From positions 1-5,636 of the forward strand of contig PUNI01000327.1 in the NCBI GenBank assembly GCA_003551745.1: 5,636 nucleotides of DNA, read 5' to 3'. Made by a program: the position numbers and the translations under genes. Every line of letters starts with the position of its first letter. The stretch's first letter is position 1. The notes below the pieces were generated by a model that saw only the letters and a list, made by a program, of their open reading frames with translations, was not told the DNA's origin and did not search any database. This DNA comes from Paracoccaceae bacterium. GTDB taxonomy: Bacteria; Pseudomonadota; Alphaproteobacteria; Rhodobacterales; Rhodobacteraceae. Positions 1-5,636 of this stretch are shown in pieces.

Positions 1-1461
1 CGGGCCTTCCGACGGGCCGATGCCGCCCTCCCCGATCGCCGCGGCTGCGCCGGACGGCCTGCCGAGTGCGGGGGCCGCGGCGAGTTCGGGCTCGGCGAGC
101 AGATCGGGCTCGCCCCGCGCGGCATTGAGAAGCGGACGGACCACGAAGAGCCCGAGGATGAGCGCCACCAGCGCCAGCACCGCGAGCTGGATAAGGGCCA
201 TGAGATTGAGGGCGGTGCCGTCGAAGACACCCGTTTCTGCATCCGTGCCGAGGCGCTCCACCGGCTGGAAAGCGAGCGAGCGCACGGTGATCACATCGCC
301 GCGCTCGGCATCATAGCCGACCGCCGCCGCCACCAGTTCGCGCAGGGTCTCAAGCTCTTCCGCACTGCGGGGCTGCCAGACCATGGCGCCGGTCTCGTCC
401 GCCGCTTCGACGCCGTCCACGAGAACGGCCACCGAGAGCCGGCGCACGGCCCCCGGGGCGCGATGCAGTTCCCGCTGGGTCTGCGACATGTCGAAGGACA
501 GCCGCTCGCGGCTCTCGGAGTTCTGCGATTGCGAGCGGCCGGCGCCATCGGCGGCGTCGCCGTCGGGCAGGTTGCTGGCCACCGTCACGCCGGCGTTGCG
601 CGAGTCGGTCGAGCTGCTGGCGCTTTCCTCCACCTCGGACAGCACCGCCACACGGCTTTCCGGATCGACGCGGCGTTCGACGATCGACTCGGATTCGGTG
701 ACCGTGTCGATGCTGACCTCGACGACCGATTTTCCCACGCCGACATGCGCGTTCAGAAGCCGCTCGACGGCGCGGCGGAGTTCCTCCTCGCGATCGCCGC
801 CGCTGCCCGGGCGGCTCTGGCCCTCCTCGCCCGAGATCACCGTGCCGGTCGTGCCGTCGATGACCGCCACGTCCTCGGGCCGCATCCCCGAAACCGCCGC
901 GGCCACCAGAAAGCGCAGGGCCCGCGCCTGTGCCGGCGGCAGGCTGCCGGACGCCGCCGTGACCGTCACGGCAGCCGTCGGCGTCACCTCGCGGCGGAAC
1001 GGCTGGGCGGTGGCATGGGCGATATGCACGCGCGCCGCGCGGATCTGCGGGCTGGCGACGATGGTGCGGGCGAGCTCGCCTTCCTTGGCGCGCCAGTAGG
1101 CCGCATCGAACATCTGCGACGTGGTGCCGAAGCCCGACATCCCGTCGAGCAGTTCATAGCCGCGCCCGCTTCCCGAAGGCAGCCCCTCCGCCGCGAGCAG
1201 CATCCGGGTCTGGTCGCGGTCGGCGGCGCGCACATAGACCGCGTCGCCGCGCACCTCGTAGGGGATGTTGCGGCTCTCGAGCGCCTGCACCAGTTCCCCC
1301 GCCGCCGTGCCCTCGATGCCGGCATAAAGCAGCGCCATCGCCGGCTGCGAGGCGATTCGCGCGAGGCCGAGGACCGCGACGAAGACGAGCACCGTGGCGC
1401 CTGCCACGATCAGTTGCCGACGCGTGTTCAGTGCCGTCCAGCCTGACAGTAGCTGCTGCAA
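1..1461 (-). CDS. fliF: Flagellar MS-ring protein FliF, 3' end outside the window
   Basis: FliF assembles into the MS ring, the inner-membrane base of the flagellar basal body, which surrounds the export gate and carries FliG. The window holds 487 codons. FliF is usually about 530-570 residues, so the C-terminal FliG-binding tail is probably what is missing at the left edge. A first membrane helix lies at about residues 16-36. The ring-building YscJ/FliF region follows and includes the family signature GMSGFGTTSQMFDAAYWRAKEGELARTI in part (GMSGFGTT at residues 107-114). A Ser/Asn/Asp-rich insert at about 270-320 fits the variable beta-collar loop. The second membrane helix is at about 418-443, with an Ala/Glu/Pro-rich cytoplasmic segment after it. 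The start is TTG at 1461-1459: it has a strong AGGGGAG Shine-Dalgarno six bases upstream, no in-frame ATG exists before the upstream stop (TAA), and the only other upstream option is a GTG without a ribosome site. The gene diverges from fliL. Family identity is near certain; the exact start is likely. Confidence 0.95.
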   Translation of the reverse strand, partial: MQQLLSGWTALNTRRQLIVAGATVLVFVAVLGLARIASQPAMALLYAGIEGTAAGELVQALESRNIPYEVRGDAVYVRAADRDQTRMLLAAEGLPSGSGRGYELLDGMSGFGTTSQMFDAAYWRAKEGELARTIVASPQIRAARVHIAHATAQPFRREVTPTAAVTVTAASGSLPPAQARALRFLVAAAVSGMRPEDVAVIDGTTGTVISGEEGQSRPGSGGDREEELRRAVERLLNAHVGVGKSVVEVSIDTVTESESIVERRVDPESRVAVLSEVEESASSSTDSRNAGVTVASNLPDGDAADGAGRSQSQNSESRERLSFDMSQTQRELHRAPGAVRRLSVAVLVDGVEAADETGAMVWQPRSAEELETLRELVAAAVGYDAERGDVITVRSLAFQPVERLGTDAETGVFDGTALNLMALIQLAVLALVALILGLFVVRPLLNAARGEPDLLAEPELAAAPALGRPSGAAAAIGEGGIGPSEGP

Positions 1462-1467
1462 GGTATT

Positions 1468-1474
1468 CTCCCCT
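1468..1474 (-). promoter_or_regulatory. Ribosome binding site of fliF supporting a TTG start
   Basis: On the minus strand the sequence reads AGGGGAG, then a six-base spacer (AATACC), then TTG. This near-perfect anti-16S match is what fixes the fliF start at the TTG codon rather than at the GTG six codons upstream, which overlaps no comparable motif. Confidence 0.75.
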
Positions 1475-1536
1475 CTCACGCCGACCGACGCCGGGCCTTC
1501 TGCCCGTCTGCCTAGGGTCTGATTGGCCGATCGCGC

Positions 1537-1551
1537 TTAATAATCGGTTAG
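1537..1551 (+). promoter_or_regulatory. Candidate CtrA binding site between fliF and fliL
   Basis: The sequence TTAATAATCGGTTAG matches the full CtrA box TTAA-N7-TTAA at seven of eight fixed positions with exact N7 spacing; the last A is replaced by G. On the other strand it reads CTAACCGATTATTAA, so the half-site also resembles TAACC. It is an AT-rich island in very GC-rich DNA, 47 bases before the fliL ATG and 75 bases before the fliF start. CtrA, a cell-cycle response regulator, controls flagellar genes in Caulobacter and motility in several Rhodobacterales (established knowledge). Binding here is inferred from sequence only. Confidence 0.5.
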
Positions 1552-1569
1552 TTGGCTTGGCCCTATACG
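1541..1569 (+). promoter_or_regulatory. Possible promoter of the fliL-motA operon
   Basis: A TATACG hexamer at 1564-1569 could serve as a -10 element, with a start of transcription near 1576 and a leader of roughly 20 bases before fliL. The position expected for -35 (about 1541-1546) falls inside the candidate CtrA box and does not resemble TTGACA. This is the arrangement seen in CtrA-activated promoters, where the regulator covers a poor -35. The -10 match is modest, so the call is tentative. No sigma-54 (GG-N10-GC) or clear sigma-28 site was seen here. Confidence 0.3.
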
Positions 1570-1598
1570 GTGGCGGTCCTGATGGATCGGAGACCAGC

Positions 1599-2069
1599 AT
1601 GGCCGAGATTTCCGCGGAACCCGCCCCACCCCGCCGCCGCAGCCGGAAGCCGCTGCTGCTGGGGCTCGTGATGGCGCTCGCCCTCGGTGGCGGCGGGTTC
1701 TTCGCGGCCTATTCGGGGCTGCTTCTTTCCCTGCTGCCCGATCGGTCCACCACATCCGGGCAGGCCGTCGATTCGGAGTTCGTGGCGGTGGAGCCGATGA
1801 CGATCAGCCTTGGCGCCTCCAGCCAGAGCCGGCATCTGAGATTCGCCGCCGCCCTGGAGGTGCCGCGCCGCGAGCAGGCCGAGGTCGTGCGGTTGATGCC
1901 GCGCATCCGCGACGTGCTCAACGGCTATCTGCGCGCGGTCGATCCGCAGGAGTTCGACCAGCCCGGCGCGCTCGTGCGCATCCGTGCCCAGATGCTGCGG
2001 CGGGTGCAGATCGTCACGGGCGAGGGCCGCGTGCGCGATCTGCTCGTCACCGAATTCGTGCTGAACTGA
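1599..2069 (+). CDS. fliL: Flagellar basal-body-associated protein FliL
   Basis: FliL is a single-pass inner-membrane protein whose periplasmic domain surrounds or contacts the MotA/MotB stator and supports stator activity. The 156-residue product has a short basic cytoplasmic tail (RRRSRK at residues 12-17), one membrane helix at about 18-46 with a Gly-rich stretch, and a periplasmic domain ending in the FliL-type pattern RVRDLLVTEFVLN. An internal MPRIRDVLNGYLR segment matches the conserved helix of the family. Length is normal for FliL. The ATG at 1599 was chosen over a reading-frame extension back to 1431 because GGAGA lies five bases upstream, the extension would run antisense into fliF, and the family begins with a short tail before the membrane helix. 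It is the first gene of the rightward set; the next gene starts 11 bases after its stop. Confidence 0.92.
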   Translation: MAEISAEPAPPRRRSRKPLLLGLVMALALGGGGFFAAYSGLLLSLLPDRSTTSGQAVDSEFVAVEPMTISLGASSQSRHLRFAAALEVPRREQAEVVRLMPRIRDVLNGYLRAVDPQEFDQPGALVRIRAQMLRRVQIVTGEGRVRDLLVTEFVLN

Positions 2070-2080
2070 AGGAGCCGCTC

Positions 2081-2437
2081 ATGGATCTGATTGCCGATAT
2101 GCTTCTGCTCGCCGGCGCCCTCGGCGCGGCGGCCTACTGCTTCGTGCTGTCGCGGCGGCTGCGTCGCCTGACCGGCCTGGAAGGCGGGCTGGGCGGGGCG
2201 ATCGCGGTGCTGTCGGCACAGGTCGACGAACTGACGCGCGCCCTCGCGCGCGCCGAGACGGCGGCGAAGGAGTCGGCCGGGTCGCTCGACGCGCGCACCC
2301 AGCGGGCGGAGGACGCGGTCAAGCGGATGGAGCTTCTGCTCGCCTCGCTGCACGATCTGCCTGATCCCGGGCAGGCCCAGACGCAGATCCGCGTGCTGCG
2401 TCGGCGCGGCCGGCGTCTGGCGGAGGCCGAGGCGTGA
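2081..2437 (+). CDS. Small membrane-anchored coiled-coil protein of the flagellar operon (DUF6468-like)
   Basis: The 118-residue product has an N-terminal membrane helix at about residues 2-23, a basic stop-transfer patch (RRLRRL, about 25-30), and a long Ala/Glu/Arg-rich helical region at about 38-90 with heptad-like spacing, then a basic tail (RVLRRRGRRLAEAEA). The basic patch after the helix suggests the C-terminal part faces the cytoplasm. Size, layout and position next to fliL and a motE-type gene fit the uncharacterised DUF6468 family found in alphaproteobacterial flagellar clusters; this assignment is from memory of the family and context, not a search. Its start is clear: AAGGAG at 2069-2074, overlapping the fliL stop, six bases before ATG. 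It overlaps the next gene by four bases (GTGA), implying translational coupling. The molecular function is unknown. Confidence 0.8.
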   Translation: MDLIADMLLLAGALGAAAYCFVLSRRLRRLTGLEGGLGGAIAVLSAQVDELTRALARAETAAKESAGSLDARTQRAEDAVKRMELLLASLHDLPDPGQAQTQIRVLRRRGRRLAEAEA

Positions 2438-3021
2438 GCACGGCTGCGCGTCCAAGGTCAGGCCGTGCGCCCCGTCGCCGCGTGCGCGGAACCCTGGCGC
2501 TCCTGGCGGCGATGATGCTCGCCTCGGGCGCCGTGCGTCTCGGCACCGGCATGGGGGAAGCGCTGGCACGTGAGCTGCCGCCGGAGGCTCCGGCACCGGT
2601 TGCGGAACCAGCGCCCGACATCGGGCCGCTGCTGGCGGCGCTGGAGGCCCGCGAGACGCGGCTGGTCGCTCGCGAGGAGGCGCTGGAGGAGCGTCTTCAG
2701 GCCCTGAAGGTGGCCGAGGGTGAACTCGAACGGCAACTGGCGGAGGTCGTCGCGGCCGAGGAACGCCTCGCAGCCACGCTTGCGCGCGCCGACCAGGCCG
2801 CCGAGCGGGATCTCGTCCAGCTGACCGCGATCTACGAGGCGATGAAGCCCGCCGACACGGCCGCGCTCTTCGAGGAGATGGACCCGGTGTTCGCCGCCGG
2901 CTTTCTGGCCCGCATGCCCCCGCAGGTCGCCGCGGCCGTCCTTGCCGGGCTGAGCCCGCCGGCAGCCTATTCCGTCAGCGTGATCCTCGCCGGCCGGCAT
3001 GCCGGTGTCCCTACCCAGTGA
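2434..3021 (+). CDS. motE: MotE-type flagellar protein with MgtE N-terminal-like domain
   Basis: The 195-residue product has a basic N-terminus, a membrane or uncleaved signal helix at about residues 20-40, a short Pro/Ala linker (about 48-62), a long charged coiled coil (about 63-127), and a compact C-terminal domain from about 130. That domain carries the MotE/COG3334 pattern: IYEAMKPADTAALFEEMDP, then AAGFLARMPPQVAAAVLAGL and a closing VSVILAGRHA. The domain is related to the N domain of the MgtE magnesium channel, but no channel segments exist, so it is not a transporter. In S. meliloti MotE is a periplasmic chaperone for MotC; the role in this organism is inferred. The start is GTG at 2434, inside the previous gene's stop, with GGAGG seven bases upstream. 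The gene name is used by family resemblance; the product lacks cysteines. Confidence 0.85.
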   Translation: MSTAARPRSGRAPRRRVRGTLALLAAMMLASGAVRLGTGMGEALARELPPEAPAPVAEPAPDIGPLLAALEARETRLVAREEALEERLQALKVAEGELERQLAEVVAAEERLAATLARADQAAERDLVQLTAIYEAMKPADTAALFEEMDPVFAAGFLARMPPQVAAAVLAGLSPPAAYSVSVILAGRHAGVPTQ

Positions 3022-3049
3022 CGGTGTTCGAAATCGAAGGGAGCCGCCC

Positions 3050-3919
3050 ATGATCGGGATTGTCGGTGTCGTCGTCGTCTTGGTGATGGTGTTCGGCGGC
3101 TACATGGCGGCCGGCGGCAGTCTCGGCATCATCCTCGCCGCCCTGCCCTACGAGCTTGCGATGATCGGCGGCGCCGCCGTCGGCGCTTTCCTGATCGCCA
3201 ACGAGAAAAGCGTGATCCGCCGCACCATGGGCGATATCGGCAAGGTATTCCGTGGCGTCCACTGGAAGCCGCAGGATTATCGCGACCTGCTCTGTCTTCT
3301 CTTCGAGCTGATCCGCCTCGCCCGGTCCAACGCCGTCGCGCTGGAGCAGCATATCGAAAACCCCGCCGATTCGGCCATCTTCGCGCGCTATCCCAAGATC
3401 CTCAAGGATCACGAGGCCGTCGAACTCATCTGCGACACGTTGCGCGCCGCCTCGATGAACTACGATGATCCCCACCAGGTGGAGGAAGTGCTGGAAAAGC
3501 GCATGGAGGCAAATCTCCACCACGCCATGCACACCAGCCACTCGCTGCAGACGGTGGCCGACGCGCTGCCCGCGCTGGGCATCATCGCCGCCGTCCTCGG
3601 CGTCATCAAGACCATGGGCTCGATCGACCAGCCCCCGGAAATCCTCGGCAGGATGATCGGCGGCGCCCTCGTCGGCACCTTTCTCGGGGTGTTCCTGTCC
3701 TACGGCTTCGTCGGCCCGTTCTCGAAACGCCTGGCGAGCATCGCCCAGGAGGATGCCCATTTCTACCAGCTGATCCGCGAGGTGCTGGTCGCCAATCTCT
3801 ACGCCCATCCCACCAACATCTGCATCGAGGTGGGGCGGCAGAACACGCCGCATGCGGTGCGCCCGAGCTTCGGCGATCTCGAAGAGGCGCTGCGCAACCT
3901 GCGCCAGGACGCGGCATGA
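3050..3919 (+). CDS. motA: Flagellar motor stator protein MotA
   Basis: MotA forms the pentameric ring of the stator, which with MotB conducts ions across the inner membrane and pushes on FliG. The 289-residue product is standard length for the E. coli-type MotA family. Membrane helices are seen at about residues 2-20, 28-50, 172-190 and 202-223. The two prolines important for torque in E. coli (P173, P222) correspond to P174 in DALPALGIIAAVLGVI and P223 in FLGVFLSYGFVGPF. The cytoplasmic loop holds R92 and E99, which line up with E. coli R90 and E98 that contact FliG, followed by the conserved ENPADSAIFARYPKIL stretch. The C-terminus has the typical RPSFGDLEEALR. The ATG at 3050 has AAGGGAG six bases upstream and gives the usual N-terminal helix; an in-frame ATG at 2999 lies inside the previous gene and lacks this site. 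No motB follows within the window. Confidence 0.96.
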   Translation: MIGIVGVVVVLVMVFGGYMAAGGSLGIILAALPYELAMIGGAAVGAFLIANEKSVIRRTMGDIGKVFRGVHWKPQDYRDLLCLLFELIRLARSNAVALEQHIENPADSAIFARYPKILKDHEAVELICDTLRAASMNYDDPHQVEEVLEKRMEANLHHAMHTSHSLQTVADALPALGIIAAVLGVIKTMGSIDQPPEILGRMIGGALVGTFLGVFLSYGFVGPFSKRLASIAQEDAHFYQLIREVLVANLYAHPTNICIEVGRQNTPHAVRPSFGDLEEALRNLRQDAA

Positions 3920-5636
3920 CCGGGGAGCGCGCGCGCCGGCGCCCGGGCGGCCGGCCACTGCGATCGGCCGGCCTCGGCCTCTGCGTCGGGGCCTGCCTGC
4001 TGACGCTTGGTGCGGGCGCCGGGCAGGCACAGACGCTATCGGTCCGTTCGGGTGAGCACGCGACATTCACCCGCCTTGTTATCCGACTGCCGGAAGGACA
4101 GGACTGGGAACTCGGGCGGACGTCAGACGGCTATGGTCTGCGGCTGCCCGGCAGCGGGGTCGACATGGACGTCTCGCAGGTGTTCGAGCGGGTTCCGCGC
4201 ACACGGCTCGCGGACATACGCCCGGCCACCGAGGGCTACGACATCGTCATAACCTGTGACTGCCGCGCCACCGGCTTCGAGGACGGAACCGGGCTTCTGG
4301 TGGTCGATATCAGGGAAGGCGCGCCCGAGCCCTCGTCGCGCTTCGAACGGCCCCTCGACGGCCGCAGTATCGCCCTGGCGCCGGGGGGGATGACGCCGCC
4401 CCCAAGGCCGCAGCCACCGCCCGGCCCGTGGTCGAGCCGTCCGCAATCCCTGCCTCCACAGGCTGCCGCCACCCGGCCCGCGCCTGCGCCACCGGCCGCC
4501 ACCTACGCGTGGACAAGCCGCTTCGCCCTGGTGGATCCGGCGGCATCGGCGCCGTCGGCCGCAGAGGAAACCCCGCCGCGGCCAGCACCCCAGCAGCCCA
4601 CTGAACCACCCGACGAGACGTTTCTCTCCGACATGGCGCTCGATCTCCTCGCCCGCCAATTCGCGCGCGCCGCGGCTCAGGGCCTCGTCGCCGGCGGCCT
4701 GCTCGACGGGCCCGATGATCTGCAGGAGACCGCGCGCGGCGCGCCCTTGCAGGCCCCGCCCGAGCCGGAAAGCGCGGGAGAGGCGCAGGCCGCCGGGGCC
4801 GGCGAGAGCGCGGCGGCGCCCATCCCCGACCCGCTGCGCAACCTTCGCCTCGACGCCGCAACCGCACGCGACCGGCTGTTGCGCGAGGCACTCGGGCCGA
4901 CCGTCATGGCCGACGGCTCGGCCTGCCTGCCCGACGAGACCTTTGCCGTCGCGGCATGGGGTGACGACCGGCCAGCGGCCACCCAGATCTCCCTGCGCCG
5001 GGCCGGGCTGGTGGGCGAATTCGACCAGCCCGACCCGGATGCCGTCGCCAGTCTCGCCCGGCTCTACATCCATCTCGGCTTCGGCGCCGAAGCCCGCGAC
5101 CTGCTCACGGGGCTGCCCGCCGAGGTGGCCGATGCCGACATCCTGAGGGATCTCGCCCATCTGGTCGACACGCCGGAGCCGCGGCCGGAGGCACGCTTCG
5201 CCGGCATGACCGGCTGCGCCGGCGAGGTGGCGCTGTGGGCCGTCCTCGCCACGCCGGGGCTCTCGGCCGAGATGGCGATCGACACCGCAGCCGTCCGGCG
5301 GAGCTTTTCCGGTCTGCCGCTGCCCCTGCGGCGCCATCTCGGGCCGGCGCTGGTGCAGCGGTTCCTCGCCATCGGGGACGACGACACCGCGCAGAGCCTG
5401 CGGGATGCCATCGGCCGCGCGCCGGGAGACCACGGTCCCGGTCTGGGGGTGATCGACGCGGAACTCGCGATCGCCGCGGCCGAGCCGGCGCGGGCCAGCG
5501 CGACGCTGGCCCAGCTCGCCACCGGTAACGCGCCGGGCTCTGCCGAGGCGCTGGCGCTCTTCGTCGAGGCCCAGCTGGACGCAGGCCTGCCGATCGACGC
5601 TGCCACCGCCGACAATGTCGTCGCACTGGCCTTCGA
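3916..5636 (+). CDS. Large exported protein of unknown family downstream of motA, 3' end outside the window
   Basis: I do not recognise the family. The frame is open for 573 codons to the right edge with no stop. Residues 1-38 look like a Sec signal peptide: Arg-rich n-region, hydrophobic core at about 18-35, and likely cleavage after GQA. Residues 40-140 form a compact, probably beta-rich domain with a CDC motif (C114, C116). Residues 156-235 are a Pro/Ala-rich linker. An amphipathic helix (DMALDLLARQFARAAAQ) starts near 239, then another low-complexity acidic stretch (about 268-308). From about 310 the protein is helical, including a TPR-like pair at 376-402 (ASLARLYIHLGFGAEARDLL), and holds two more cysteines (C337, C434). 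Start: ATG overlaps the motA stop (ATGA), with AGGA six bases upstream. Context suggests a periplasmic motor-accessory role, perhaps analogous to MotC of Rhizobiales. It is not MotB: no OmpA-like domain or MotB membrane helix with its aspartate is visible. The first 140 codons use rarer codons (ATA, CTA, AGG, TCA) more than motA does. Confidence 0.85.
   Translation, partial: MTGERARRRPGGRPLRSAGLGLCVGACLLTLGAGAGQAQTLSVRSGEHATFTRLVIRLPEGQDWELGRTSDGYGLRLPGSGVDMDVSQVFERVPRTRLADIRPATEGYDIVITCDCRATGFEDGTGLLVVDIREGAPEPSSRFERPLDGRSIALAPGGMTPPPRPQPPPGPWSSRPQSLPPQAAATRPAPAPPAATYAWTSRFALVDPAASAPSAAEETPPRPAPQQPTEPPDETFLSDMALDLLARQFARAAAQGLVAGGLLDGPDDLQETARGAPLQAPPEPESAGEAQAAGAGESAAAPIPDPLRNLRLDAATARDRLLREALGPTVMADGSACLPDETFAVAAWGDDRPAATQISLRRAGLVGEFDQPDPDAVASLARLYIHLGFGAEARDLLTGLPAEVADADILRDLAHLVDTPEPRPEARFAGMTGCAGEVALWAVLATPGLSAEMAIDTAAVRRSFSGLPLPLRRHLGPALVQRFLAIGDDDTAQSLRDAIGRAPGDHGPGLGVIDAELAIAAAEPARASATLAQLATGNAPGSAEALALFVEAQLDAGLPIDAATADNVVALAF

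Noticed and set aside
463..1446. 327-codon plus-strand open frame across fliF
   Set aside because: It is antisense to a clearly recognisable FliF and its product is compositionally biased (Arg, His, Ala) without domains.
1526..1533. GCCGATCG as a sigma-28 -10 element
   Set aside because: It matches GCCGATAA at the first six positions, but no TAAA-like -35 lies at the required distance upstream.
1553..1570. Sigma-54 promoter starting at TTGGCTTGG
   Set aside because: The -24-like TTGGC is present, but the base pair expected at -12 (GC ten bases later) is TA, so the invariant GG-N10-GC is not met.
1431..1598. N-terminal extension of fliL back to an upstream ATG
   Set aside because: It would overlap the fliF start, cover the control region, and add 56 residues without similarity to FliL; the ATG at 1599 has its own ribosome site.
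2434..3021. Magnesium transporter MgtE
   Set aside because: Only the N-domain-like fold is present; there are no CBS domains or channel helices, and the flagellar context fits a MotE-type protein.
3011..4066. 351-codon open frame on the minus strand opposite motA
   Set aside because: It lies fully antisense to a certain motA and has a His/Asp/Gly-rich composition typical of the reverse complement of a GC-rich gene.
4123..5433. Long 436-codon open frame on the minus strand opposite the large secreted-protein gene
   Set aside because: Its translation is Gly/Arg/Ala-rich low complexity without a recognisable domain, and it mirrors a plus-strand frame that has a signal peptide, a ribosome site and coupling to motA. 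Long antisense frames are expected in DNA this GC-rich.
3916..5636. MotB as the gene after motA
   Set aside because: There is a cleavable-type signal peptide rather than the MotB membrane helix with its ion-binding aspartate, and no OmpA-like peptidoglycan-binding motif is seen in the 573 visible codons.

Overview
The window is a high-GC stretch of alphaproteobacterial flagellar-motor DNA, most likely from a member of the Rhodobacterales. The placement rests on the gene set (fliF, fliL, a small membrane/coiled-coil gene, a MotE-type gene and motA, all tightly packed), the strong G/C preference at third codon positions, and a CtrA-type half-site pair in the only real intergenic region. No 16S or other marker gene is present, so the taxonomic call is inference.

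Layout: positions 1-1461 (minus strand) hold fliF, the MS-ring gene, with its 3' end cut off by the left edge. Positions 1462-1598 are a divergent control region with an AT-rich island that matches the CtrA box TTAA-N7-TTAA with one mismatch. From 1599 to the right edge, five genes run on the plus strand with gaps of 28 bases or less, or 4-base stop/start overlaps: fliL (1599-2069), a small membrane-anchored coiled-coil protein resembling the DUF6468 flagellar family (2081-2437), a MotE/MgtE-N-like protein (2434-3021), motA (3050-3919), and a large exported protein of unknown family (3916 to beyond 5636). They look like one transcript.

How they fit together: FliF builds the membrane ring that carries the rotor. 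MotA is the cytoplasmic-membrane stator subunit. FliL is the stator-associated membrane protein that sits around MotA/MotB. MotE-type proteins are linked to stator function; in Sinorhizobium meliloti MotE is a chaperone for the periplasmic motility protein MotC. The gene directly after motA is not motB. It encodes a secreted protein with a cysteine pair, a long proline-rich linker and a helical-repeat C-terminal part. It is the least explained part of the window, and its position beside motE and motA makes a periplasmic stator-accessory (MotC-like) role an attractive but unproven idea.
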